NCBI RefSeq assembly: GCF_000685275.1
Contig: NZ_ARYK01000001.1
Span: forward strand, 744,001 to 808,000
Length of the DNA: 64,000 nucleotides
DNA from: Hyphomonas johnsonii MHS-2
Lineage (GTDB): Bacteria; Pseudomonadota; Alphaproteobacteria; Caulobacterales; Hyphomonadaceae
Direction: 5' to 3'
The notes beneath the pieces are model-generated. The model was not told the origin of the DNA. It did no database searches and saw nothing but the letters and a program-made list of their open reading frames with translations. The position numbers were made by a program, and so were the translations under genes. Below, piece after piece: positions 30,358 to 39,277 of this stretch. Numbering within the stretch: the first letter of the stretch is position 1; each line of letters begins with the position of its first letter.

Positions 30358-31641
30358 TTGAGGCCGTTGAAAATAGGTATTGCAGGTCTCGGCCATGTCG
30401 GCTGCGGGTTGATCGAACTGGTCGAGCGCCAGGAGCGCCTGCGGCTGCCCGGACAGGTCGAGATCACCGGCGTCAATGCGCGCAGCCAGAATCGCAACCG
30501 GACGGTCGATACCAGCAAGTATCGCTGGTTCGATGACGCCGCGACGCTGGCCCAGGACGAGAATGTCGATGTATTCGTCGAACTCATCGGCGGCTCCGAC
30601 GGCCCGGCCAGGGTCGCCGTGGAATCCGCGCTCAAGGCCGGCAAGCATGTCATCACGGCCAACAAGGCCCTGATGGCCAAGCATGGCATGGCGCTGGCCG
30701 CCCTGGCCGATGAAAAAGGCGTCGACCTCCTGTTCGAAGCCGCTGTCGCGGGCGGCATCCCCGTGGTGCGCGTCCTGCGCGACAGCCTTGCCGGCGTGGA
30801 AGTGACCCGCGTTGCCGGCATTCTCAACGGCACCTGCAACTTCCTGACGACGACCATGCTGCAGACCGGCCGGTCGTATGACGAGGTGCTCGAAGAGGCG
30901 CAGAAGCTCGGCTATGCCGAGGCCGACCCGACGCTCGACGTCTCCGGCATGGACGCGGCCCACAAGGCCGCCATCCTCTCCGCCATCGCGTTTTCCGCCG
31001 ATCTCGACTTCTCCAAGGTCAGCGTCTCCGGCGTCGACCAGATCGACCTGCTGGACCTCAAGCTCGCAGACCGCCTTGGCCTGCGCATCAAGCTCATCGC
31101 CGAAGGCCTGCTCACCGAGGACGGTGTCGTCTGCCGGGTCGAACCGATGGCCCTGTCGGCAAACCACCCGCTTGCCCGCGTCAATGGCTCGCTCAACACG
31201 GTCCGCATCGAGGGCGACCCCGTCGGGGCGATCACCCTGACCGGACCGGGGGCAGGCGCCGGGCCGACTGCCAGCGCCGTCATGGGCGATGTGGCGAAAC
31301 TGTTCCGGCCGGCCATCCGTCCGGCCTTCGGCCGCGCCGAACACCACACGGCCCGCCCGTTCGTGGCCGCCAGCGGGGACGAAACCTCCGCTTTCTTCCT
31401 GCGCGTCCGCCTTGCCGACAAGTCGGGTGCACTCGCTGCGCTGACCGAGGCGCTCGCGGCCGAAGGTGTATCGGTCAACCAGTTGCTGCAGGATTCGGCG
31501 GATGACAGCGGGGCCAGCCCGGTCGCGATTGTCACCCATCGCTGCCCGCGCAGCCATATGCGTGCCGCCCTCGTGCGGCTCGAAAAATTGACTATGCTGA
31601 TTGACGCGCCGCGTCTGATCCGTATCGAAACAGCTAGCTAA
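30358..31641 (+). CDS. hom: Homoserine dehydrogenase
   Basis: Reduces aspartate semialdehyde to homoserine, the branch to threonine and methionine. 427 residues: NAD(P)-binding IGIAGLGHVGCGL, then GGSDGPAR, VITANKALMAKHG, the substrate block GILNGTCNFL and YAEADPTLDVSGMDAAHKAAIL, and a C-terminal ACT domain (about 345-427) for feedback regulation by threonine. TTG 30358 is the preferred start because AAGGGG lies 6 bases ahead; TTG 30343 has no such site. It is separated from the upstream qNOR gene by 182 bases, so it probably has its own promoter. Confidence 0.93.
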   Translation: MRPLKIGIAGLGHVGCGLIELVERQERLRLPGQVEITGVNARSQNRNRTVDTSKYRWFDDAATLAQDENVDVFVELIGGSDGPARVAVESALKAGKHVITANKALMAKHGMALAALADEKGVDLLFEAAVAGGIPVVRVLRDSLAGVEVTRVAGILNGTCNFLTTTMLQTGRSYDEVLEEAQKLGYAEADPTLDVSGMDAAHKAAILSAIAFSADLDFSKVSVSGVDQIDLLDLKLADRLGLRIKLIAEGLLTEDGVVCRVEPMALSANHPLARVNGSLNTVRIEGDPVGAITLTGPGAGAGPTASAVMGDVAKLFRPAIRPAFGRAEHHTARPFVAASGDETSAFFLRVRLADKSGALAALTEALAAEGVSVNQLLQDSADDSGASPVAIVTHRCPRSHMRAALVRLEKLTMLIDAPRLIRIETAS

Positions 31642-31656
31642 TTGGTAGAAAACATT

Positions 31657-31678
31657 ACGCCAGACAGGATTCTGGCGT
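31657..31678 (+). other. Stem-loop between hom and glpX
   Basis: Perfect 8-bp stem ACGCCAGA / TCTGGCGT with a 6-base loop, followed by no T tract. It may be an mRNA processing or attenuation hairpin within the hom-glpX transcript. Confidence 0.4.
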
Positions 31679-31696
31679 GTCAGGGGATACTAAACC

Positions 31697-32650
<954 letters not shown>

Positions 32651-32719
32651 AGCCGAGACCACCCGCCCATCCCTGTGTTAAGCTGGCCTTCCTGATTCTC
32701 TCGAAGGACACCGCCACGC

Positions 32720-34513
32720 ATGGGCCAAGCCGCGCGCCAGACCAGTTCCCGCCTGTTTTCCGTCGATTCCTCGGCGACCGGGCGATTCTGGACGATGGAG
32801 GAGACTGACGAGGCCCTGGTCCGGCGGCTCGCGCCCAGTGTCGGCGGCTCGGACCTGCTCGCCCGCCTGCTCGCCACCCGCGGCGTCGACCCCGCGCATG
32901 CGGCCAGCTATCTCGCCCCGACCCTGCGCGACTTCTTTCCGGACCCGTCCAGTTTTGCCGACATGGACAAGGCCGTCGCCATCATCCTCGACGCCATCCT
33001 GGAAAAGAAGCGCGTCACGGTCTTCGCCGACTATGACGTCGACGGCGGCACCTCGTCAGCCATCCTCGCGCGCTATTTCCGCGCCTGGGGTCAGGATCTC
33101 GGCCTCTATGTGCCCGACCGGCTGGAAGAGGGCTACGGACCCTCACCCGCCGCCTTCCGCCACCTCAAGGAGACCGGGTCAGACCTCGTCATCACCGTCG
33201 ACTGCGGCGCGGCAGCGACGCTGGCGCTGGAAGAGGCGGCGGCCATCGGCCTGCCGGTTGTCGTGATCGACCACCACCTGATGTCCGGGGCGCACCCGCC
33301 GTCGGCGGCGCTGGTCAATCCGAACCGGCCTGACGACACGTCCGGCTGCGGCCACCTTGCAGCGGCCGGCGTCGTTTTTGTCTTCGTTGCGGCCCTGAAC
33401 CGGCTCGCCCGCGAACGCGGCATCGCGCCGGATGGCGGCCTGCCCGACATCATGCCGCTGCTTGACCTCTGCGCCCTCGGCACGCTGTGCGACATGGCCC
33501 CGCTGCACGGCGTCAACCGCGCCTTTGTCCGCCAGGGCCTGACGATGATGGCCCGCGACCAGAATCCCGGCCTGCGTGCCCTTGCCGACGTGGCCGGCAT
33601 CGGCAAGACCGAGACCGTCTACCACGCGACCTTCATGCTTGGCCCGCGCCTCAATGCCGGGGGCAGGGTGGGCGACCCCTGGATCGCCGCCAAGCTGCTG
33701 GCCACCGACGATCGCCGCGAAGCGATCGATCTCGCCGAACGCCTCCACGCGCTCAACGACGAACGCAAGGCCGTCGAAAGCGCCATTCTCGACCAGGCCA
33801 TGACCCAGGCCGAACAGGCGCTGGCCAGCAATCCGGAGCGCGGCATTCTCGTCGCCAGCGGCGAAGGCTGGCATCCGGGCGTGATCGGCATCGTCGCCGG
33901 CCGCCTGAAGGACCGCTACCACCTGCCCACAATCGTCATCGGCTGGGGCGAAGGCCTTGGGCCGGTCGCCAAGGGCTCGGGCCGGTCGGTGCCCGGCGTC
34001 AATATCGGCGACGCCATCTCCACGGCTGCCCGCGAGGGCATCATCCTTTCCGGCGGCGGCCACGCCATGGCAGGGGGCCTCAGCCTCGAGCCGTCCCAGA
34101 TCGCGGCCTTTGACGCCTGGATGGTCGCCCACATGGCGCAATTCTCTGCCGAGCGCACGGCGGCCCTCGAGTTCCGAATCGATGCTGTCCTCTCGCCGGG
34201 CGCTGCCAGCCCCGCCCTGGTGGACCAGATCGCCCAGATCGGCCCCTTCGGTGTCGGCTCGCCGGAACCGGTTTTTGCCCTGCAATCTGTGCATGTCACG
34301 GGCGTCAGGCAGGTCGGCGTGAACCATTTGCGCTTCATCGCGGAAGACGCCAGCGGCCGCATCGAATGCATCGCCTGGCGCAGCGCCGACGCCCCTCTTG
34401 GCCATGTCCTGGGGCAGGGCGGCCGGGTGCATGTCGCGGGGCGGCTGAAGGCCGACGAATGGAATGGCCGGCGCCGCGTGCAGCTTGATGTGGCCGATGC
34501 CGCGCCGGCATGA
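32720..34513 (+). CDS. recJ: Single-strand-specific DNA exonuclease RecJ
   Basis: 597 residues. 5'-3' exonuclease on single-stranded DNA in recombination and mismatch repair. DHH-family motifs: ADYDVDG (about residue 107), ITVDCG, the DHH triad in VVIDHHLM, and the DHHA1 domain motif LSGGGHAMAGG, followed by a C-terminal OB-like domain (about 470-597). Followed after 80 bases by tRNA-Glu. Confidence 0.96.
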   Translation: MGQAARQTSSRLFSVDSSATGRFWTMEETDEALVRRLAPSVGGSDLLARLLATRGVDPAHAASYLAPTLRDFFPDPSSFADMDKAVAIILDAILEKKRVTVFADYDVDGGTSSAILARYFRAWGQDLGLYVPDRLEEGYGPSPAAFRHLKETGSDLVITVDCGAAATLALEEAAAIGLPVVVIDHHLMSGAHPPSAALVNPNRPDDTSGCGHLAAAGVVFVFVAALNRLARERGIAPDGGLPDIMPLLDLCALGTLCDMAPLHGVNRAFVRQGLTMMARDQNPGLRALADVAGIGKTETVYHATFMLGPRLNAGGRVGDPWIAAKLLATDDRREAIDLAERLHALNDERKAVESAILDQAMTQAEQALASNPERGILVASGEGWHPGVIGIVAGRLKDRYHLPTIVIGWGEGLGPVAKGSGRSVPGVNIGDAISTAAREGIILSGGGHAMAGGLSLEPSQIAAFDAWMVAHMAQFSAERTAALEFRIDAVLSPGAASPALVDQIAQIGPFGVGSPEPVFALQSVHVTGVRQVGVNHLRFIAEDASGRIECIAWRSADAPLGHVLGQGGRVHVAGRLKADEWNGRRRVQLDVADAAPA

Positions 34514-34593
34514 CTTATCTGCAGGTCGCCGACCAGATGCGGGTTGCCCAAGTCTGAAACAGCCGCTATATCGCCTCTTCGCAAAGCCGGTGC

Positions 34594-34668
34594 GGTCCCT
34601 TCGTCTATCGGTTAGGACGTCAGGTTTTCAACCTGAAAAGAGGGGTTCGACTCCCCTAGGGACTGCCA
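34594..34668 (+). tRNA. tRNA-Glu (anticodon TTC)
   Basis: 75 bases with encoded CCA. The 7-bp acceptor stem GGTCCCT / AGGGACT is followed by discriminator G. The anticodon stem TCAGG / CCTGA encloses the loop TTTTCAA with anticodon TTC. T arm GAGGGGTTCGACTCCCC contains the invariant TTCGA. A T-rich stretch follows the gene. Confidence 0.96.
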
Positions 34669-35005
34669 CCGCTTTGTTTTCCTCAGAAATCGTCGCGCAA
34701 TTGTTTCGCCTGCAGCGGAATTCCGAACAGCCATAACAATACAATCCAATGGGTTGGGAGGCGGGCGCCTCCCGGCGGCCTCGTCGTTTGGCACTGGGCC
34801 TGCGATGTGATGAAAAGCGGATGCTGCGCCACTGCAGCAGCGGCATCGGTGGCATCAGGTGAGGGTGCGCGACTGGCGGCCCAGCCGTTGCGCCGCTAAT
34901 GTGGGTTGAGGGAAAACCGGAATTTCGATGCAAAAAGGGATTTGATAATCCGCGCGATACAGGAAAGCTGTGCCCTGATTCCCCCGGACCTTGAGGATAG
35001 AGCCT
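34669..35005. other. Noncoding stretch after tRNA-Glu
   Basis: No gene was supported in these 337 bases. It holds a compact hairpin GGGAGGCG / CGCCTCCC (34756-34773) and otherwise unstructured sequence. I looked for a repeat of the tRNA 3' end, as would mark an integrated element, and found none nearby. Confidence 0.6.
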
Positions 35006-35515
35006 TTGAAACTGCAAAAAGCGACCTTCGAAGCACTGACAACGGCGAGAAGCTGGTGCCAGTCCGAAGAGGAAGTCCAAAATTGGGCCGGCAATGTGAT
35101 TCAGCAGTCGGCCGGCCCCGAGGAATTGCGCCAGTACTGGGATTCAGGCGTCGAGAACGTGGCCAACAAGGAGGCGTGGGCGCTGGTTTCGGACAAAGGC
35201 GACCTCGCCGGATATGCAGAGATTGCATCCATTGATCCCGTCCACAGGTCATGCCGATTGGAGAAGTTCATCATCGGCCCGAAGGAGCTGCGCGGCCAGG
35301 GGCTGGGCTTCGGATTTCTGGACCTTCTCAAGAATCACGTATTTTCTGAGTTGGATGCTCACCGGTTTGAGCTGCTGGTGATCGAACGCAACGCTGGCGC
35401 CAGACACCTTTACGAGAAGTCGGGGTTCGAGGTTGAGGGCAAGCTGAGAGACGCCAGATTCTACGCGGGGGAATTTCACAACATGGAAATGATGGCCTGC
35501 ATCAGCATGACGTAG
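35006..35515 (+). CDS. GNAT-family N-acetyltransferase
   Basis: 169 residues. Seen: the acetyl-CoA loop ELRGQGLGFGFL (about residues 94-105) and the C-terminal NAGARHLYEKSGFEVEGKLRDA, the pattern of RimI/RimJ-like GNAT proteins. No ATG is available; TTG 35006 has GAGG 9 bases ahead, while TTG 34991 would add five residues. The substrate is unknown. It opens an accessory-looking patch after tRNA-Glu and is followed after 30 bases by a solute-binding-like protein. Confidence 0.8.
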   Translation: MKLQKATFEALTTARSWCQSEEEVQNWAGNVIQQSAGPEELRQYWDSGVENVANKEAWALVSDKGDLAGYAEIASIDPVHRSCRLEKFIIGPKELRGQGLGFGFLDLLKNHVFSELDAHRFELLVIERNAGARHLYEKSGFEVEGKLRDARFYAGEFHNMEMMACISMT

Positions 35516-35545
35516 GCACATCCGAAACAGGGCAGGGGGAGTGCC

Positions 35546-36415
35546 ATGGAAGTTATTGTTACGATTATTGTCGCCTTGATCAGTCTGATCGTGGGGTGGC
35601 CGCAAATTCGGAAACAATGGAAGGAATACCGGAACGACAAGAAAAAGAAGCAAAAGGGCCGCCAGTCAAAACTTGAGACGGTTCTGGGCGCAAACAGGTT
35701 GAAGGTTGGCGTCATACCGTTTCCGCCGCTTGCCGACTATGACCGCCTTGGCAAGGGCGCGTGGACCTATTCAGGCCTGTACAAGGCCGTTTTCGATGAC
35801 ATCGGCAATCGGCTTGGGCTCGATGTCGAATACTGCCCGGCTCGCAATGACAAGGCTTTTGACCTGCTCAATGGTGACAAGGTCGATGTCATCGCCTGCC
35901 TCATTCGAAATTCCCAGCGTGTCCGAAAGGCCGACTTCGCGCTTCTGCGTCACACGCTGTCGCTCAATGGCCTGTGCCGAAGTGGCGATGAGCGGCTCCT
36001 GACGATGAGCGGTATTCGGGATCACGACGTCCGGATCGTGACGGTCAGCGGCGAGATAGGCAGTACGGCAATTCTGGATTTCGGGATTGATGAGAGCCAG
36101 CTCACCGTCATGCAAACCGATGAAGTATCGGACATTTTTCATCTGGTCGAAAACAATGCCGCAGACGTCGCAATCACGGACGGCATTACGTGCAAGCAGT
36201 ACCTTGATGACAACACCACCCAGACAAACCTCGAGTTTGCATTCAGGGGAACGCCCCTGCTTGTCGATGCGTGCGGCCTGATGACTAAGCAGGCGCAGCC
36301 CAGGTTTTCCGAATGGCTGAAACGGGAAGTCGAGATCTCGTTTTCGAACAAGGATCTTGCCGCGATGGAAAATGCCCTGCTCGAGCAGTTCCCGGGCGTC
36401 CTGAACCGTATGTGA
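35546..36415 (+). CDS. Membrane-anchored solute-binding-protein-like protein
   Basis: 289 residues. An uncleaved N-terminal helix (VIVTIIVALISLIVGW, about 3-18) is followed by a strongly basic linker (RKQWKEYRNDKKKKQKGRQ). The remainder resembles family 3 periplasmic binding proteins: LKVGVIPFPPLADY, YSGLYKAVFDDIGNRLGLDVEY, GDKVDVIACLIRN and DVAITDG. The positive-inside rule would place the C-terminal domain in the cytoplasm, which is unusual for such a fold. No ABC permease or ATPase gene is adjacent, so a sensory or adaptor role is as likely as transport. Confidence 0.7.
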   Translation: MEVIVTIIVALISLIVGWPQIRKQWKEYRNDKKKKQKGRQSKLETVLGANRLKVGVIPFPPLADYDRLGKGAWTYSGLYKAVFDDIGNRLGLDVEYCPARNDKAFDLLNGDKVDVIACLIRNSQRVRKADFALLRHTLSLNGLCRSGDERLLTMSGIRDHDVRIVTVSGEIGSTAILDFGIDESQLTVMQTDEVSDIFHLVENNAADVAITDGITCKQYLDDNTTQTNLEFAFRGTPLLVDACGLMTKQAQPRFSEWLKREVEISFSNKDLAAMENALLEQFPGVLNRM

Positions 36416-36418
36416 TGC

Positions 36419-37363
36419 CTAATAGCCGAGGGACACGGTGACCATCGAGTCAGGGAGCTGATGGACCCGCAGAACCTCGTCCAGCAGCGTGCACAAGGTT
36501 GACGCGGCATCGGTTGGCTGCGTCAGGCCGGAAACGTGTGGCGTGACGGTGACGCGGTCATGCGTCCAGAACCGGTGTTCCGGCGGAAGCGGCTCCTGGC
36601 GAAAGACATCAAGCACGGCGCGACGCACACATCCGCTGTCCAGGGCCCGCAGGAGGGCGTCTTCGTTGAGCGTGGACCCGCGCCCCACATTGATGAGCAG
36701 CGCATGCTTCAGCTGCGAGAAGACAGTCTCGTTCAGCAACTGGTCCGTCGCTGCCGTCGCGGGCAGGGCCGAAACCACGGCGTCCACATGGCGCAACGCA
36801 TTCAGGTCGTCCAGCGTATGGACGGCATCGAAGCCGGTGGCGCGATTGCCTGAGCGTGAAAAGCCGATGGTCCTGATGCCGACCGAGGAAAGGGTGCTGG
36901 CTATGCCCTGGCCGATTTCGCCAGTGCCAAGAATGGCAACCTGCTTGTCAAAGCAATAGGTCGGTGCCGACGCGGTCCGGTCCCACAATTTCCGGGCCTG
37001 CTGGCTCCGGCGTTGCGCCAGCCTTTGTGCGTCTTCCAGAATGTAGGCGAGGCAGTATTCACCGATCTGCTTCGGCATTGTCCCGATGGTTCGGGTCACG
37101 ATCGGCGGGTGCTGTGTGGTTCCCAGGCGGCGGCAGATTGCGTCGACACCCGCGCCGGTCGAGTGAATCCAGTCGTAGGAAGCGATGTCTTCATCTTCGG
37201 GCGGACGGAACGTGACCAATATCCTCAGATCGTACGAAGGCGCGAGCGGCGTCCGGGTGACCTGCATCGCCGCAAACCTGTCTCGAAGGGCGCCTTCGAT
37301 GACGTCAGCATTGCTGTCATGCAGGCGAATGCCGACCTGGCTCGCATCGCGTATGGGTTTCAT
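36419..37363 (-). CDS. D-isomer-specific 2-hydroxyacid dehydrogenase
   Basis: 314 residues, GhrA-like. NAD(P)-binding motif AILGTGEIGQGIA (about residues 144-156). The catalytic Arg, Glu and His are represented by LINVGRGSTLNED, VFRQEPLPPEH and TPHVSG in the usual order. Likely reduces glyoxylate/hydroxypyruvate or a related 2-oxoacid. Three bases separate its stop from that of the convergent solute-binding-like gene. The ribosome site before ATG 37363 is weak. Confidence 0.87.
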   Translation of the reverse strand: MKPIRDASQVGIRLHDSNADVIEGALRDRFAAMQVTRTPLAPSYDLRILVTFRPPEDEDIASYDWIHSTGAGVDAICRRLGTTQHPPIVTRTIGTMPKQIGEYCLAYILEDAQRLAQRRSQQARKLWDRTASAPTYCFDKQVAILGTGEIGQGIASTLSSVGIRTIGFSRSGNRATGFDAVHTLDDLNALRHVDAVVSALPATAATDQLLNETVFSQLKHALLINVGRGSTLNEDALLRALDSGCVRRAVLDVFRQEPLPPEHRFWTHDRVTVTPHVSGLTQPTDAASTLCTLLDEVLRVHQLPDSMVTVSLGY

Positions 37364-37715
37364 CTGTGCACCATTTATTCTCTAGGATTATCAATCGCCT
37401 ATAGTCACTCGTCGCCGGTTGCCACAAGTCCGGTTGATTACAGGTTGCGCCACGTCCTGCAAATCGTGTCCGAAGGATGGCGGGCTTTCCCTGGGCGGGA
37501 AACAGGTCGAACCTGACTGACTCGTGATTGCGGGTCGAGAGCCATCCGGGCCCGGTCATGGCAGAGGACCCAGCCTTCTCGGGGCAACCAGGTTTTTTCT
37601 CCAGCTTGATCAATGGCTTAGTCCACAAGGGCTGAAGTTTCGTGCTTTTCGTGTGAAGATCGCGTGACAAGCGTGCCATCACATTTTAGGTTACGCCCTT
37701 GGGGAATTTGGGTTG
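37364..37715. other. Divergent intergenic region, 352 bases
   Basis: No gene was supported; a 121-codon minus-strand frame here lacks family features. The region must carry the promoters of the leftward dehydrogenase and the rightward cold-shock gene. It contains the small hairpin CAGGTCGAACCTG (37502-37514) and a TTTTTT run (37592-37597) with no good stem ahead of it. Confidence 0.5.
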
Positions 37716-38246
37716 ATGAACAGAGCTGTGGCTAAAACCGAATCAGACATGCCGGAGGCTGAGCCTGAGCCTGTAGTCCGTGTAATCGGCCACGTGAAGT
37801 GGTTCGACAGCGCCAAGGGCTATGGGTTCATCGTTGCGGAGTCGACGTCCGATGCCTCGCTGACAGGCGATGTCATGCTGCACGTCTCGTGCCTGCGTGA
37901 CTATGGCGAATCCTATGCCGACGAGGATGCCCGCATCGTGTGTGACGCTGTCCAGCGTGACCGCGGCTGGCAGACCGCCAATATCATCGAGATGGAGCGT
38001 CCGCGCGCCGTCGTGGCCCGCGAAAAGGGCCATGATATCACCTACGCGCCGGTCACGTTGAAGTGGTTCAACCGCACGCGCGGGTATGGCTTTGTCCAGC
38101 GTCCCGGGGTCGATGTCGACATTTTCGTCCACGCGGTGGTCCTGCGAAAGGCTGGCTATGATGATATCGAGCCCGGCACGGAACTCGAGGTCGTGATCGA
38201 GAACGGCTCCAAGGGCGAGCATGTGAGCCTCGTCAAACCGCACTGA
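37716..38246 (+). CDS. Double cold-shock-domain protein
   Basis: 176 residues. Two cold-shock (OB-fold) domains that bind single-stranded RNA or DNA. The first has [18 protein letters not shown] with VMLHVSCL; the second has [18 protein letters not shown] with DIFVHAVVL. This tandem form is common in alphaproteobacteria (CspC/CspD type of Caulobacter). ATG 37716 is chosen over the adjacent TTG 37713. The long leader region of several hundred bases is in keeping with post-transcriptional control, but no RNA element was identified. Confidence 0.92.
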   Translation: MNRAVAKTESDMPEAEPEPVVRVIGHVKWFDSAKGYGFIVAESTSDASLTGDVMLHVSCLRDYGESYADEDARIVCDAVQRDRGWQTANIIEMERPRAVVAREKGHDITYAPVTLKWFNRTRGYGFVQRPGVDVDIFVHAVVLRKAGYDDIEPGTELEVVIENGSKGEHVSLVKPH

Positions 38247-38303
38247 TACGGCAACAGCCAACAGCGCTTGCCGGTCCGCTTCGGCCCGGCTAAACAAATT
38301 CGC

Positions 38304-38759
38304 ATGAACCGTTTGATTATCAGCTTCTTCGCCGCCCTGCTGTGCCTTGTGCCAGCGGCTTTCGCGCAGCTCGAGACCGGCCCGTTGGTCATCGATACCG
38401 GCGACTCGATCCACAAGTTCACGGTCGAACTGGCGAACGAGCCGGACGAGATCCGCACCGGCCTGATGGATCGGGCCGAAATGGCGCCGAATGCCGGCAT
38501 GATCTTCGATTTCGGCCAGCCGCGTGAAGCCAGCATGTGGATGAAGAACACGCTGATCCCGCTCGACATGCTGTTCCTCGATTCCGACGGCAAGATCATC
38601 GCCATCGCCCGGAATGCCGTGCCCGGCTCGCTGCGCACGATCGGCCCCGGCGTGCCCGTCAAGGGCGTGCTGGAACTGAATGGCGGGCGCAGCGAAGCGC
38701 TGGGCATCGAACCCGGCGACACCGTCAAGCACGCGATCTTCGGAAACCTCGGTGAATGA
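38304..38759 (+). CDS. DUF192 exported protein
   Basis: 151 residues with a Sec signal peptide (MNRLIISFFAALLCLVPAAFA, cleaved before Q). The mature part carries DUF192 signatures: RTGLMDRAEMAPNAGMIFDF and MWMKNTLIPLDMLFLD. Function unknown. ATG 38304 was chosen so that the signal peptide is N-terminal. Its 3' end overlaps the thioesterase gene by 8 bases. Confidence 0.9.
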   Translation: MNRLIISFFAALLCLVPAAFAQLETGPLVIDTGDSIHKFTVELANEPDEIRTGLMDRAEMAPNAGMIFDFGQPREASMWMKNTLIPLDMLFLDSDGKIIAIARNAVPGSLRTIGPGVPVKGVLELNGGRSEALGIEPGDTVKHAIFGNLGE

Positions 38760-39186
38760 GCCGCAAGGCGCACTGAAGCCGCCGCCTGCCGGGTTCGCGC
38801 CGAACCCGTCGCGCGGCAAGTTCACCCTGCACAATGGCCCCACCTACCGCGCCAGCGCCAGGGGCGACATCCGAACAGGCATGTGGGTGCTCGACCGCCA
38901 CTGCAACGGCATGGGCTTCCTGCATGGCGGCATGGCGTCCGCCTTTTCAGACAGCGCGCTCGCCTGGGCCGTCTGGAGCGCCACGGGCCGCATGTCCGTC
39001 ACCATCAAGCTGACTCTCGAATTCATGGACATCGTGCCCGAAGGCACCTGGCTCGAGGCGCATCCTGAAGTGACCGCGATTGATGGCGATCTCGTCCATG
39101 TCCGTGCCCGGCTGGTCAAGTCGGACGGCCACATCGCCGCGCGGGCAGACGCGGTGTTTCGCTCGCTGCGGCGCCGCGCCACTTGA
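38752..39186 (+). CDS. PaaI-family thioesterase
   Basis: 144-residue hotdog-fold protein with the family signature GFLHGGMASAFSDSALAWA (about residues 54-72), where the HGG and Asp-containing helix form the active site. Likely hydrolyses acyl- or aryl-CoA thioesters. The start is GTG 38752, overlapping the DUF192 stop by 8 bases, so translation is probably coupled. Confidence 0.86.
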   Translation: MNEPQGALKPPPAGFAPNPSRGKFTLHNGPTYRASARGDIRTGMWVLDRHCNGMGFLHGGMASAFSDSALAWAVWSATGRMSVTIKLTLEFMDIVPEGTWLEAHPEVTAIDGDLVHVRARLVKSDGHIAARADAVFRSLRRRAT

Positions 39187-39277
39187 GGCAAGTTGGCGCG
39201 CGACAACGTCACTGTGCCAAGTTCTGCCAAATTGTGGTATCCGGAGTGGATGACTCGGCCACGGGGATTCGGTACCG

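Noticed and set aside
34628..35080. 150-codon minus-strand frame across tRNA-Glu
   Set aside because: It reads antisense through the tRNA (PRGVEPLFSG-like tail), a well-known source of spurious proteins.
34594..37363. Integrated mobile element at tRNA-Glu
   Set aside because: No integrase, transposase or second copy of the tRNA 3' end was found in the window.
37317..37682. 121-codon minus-strand frame in the gap before the cold-shock gene
   Set aside because: No family features, no good ribosome site, and it overlaps the dehydrogenase start region.
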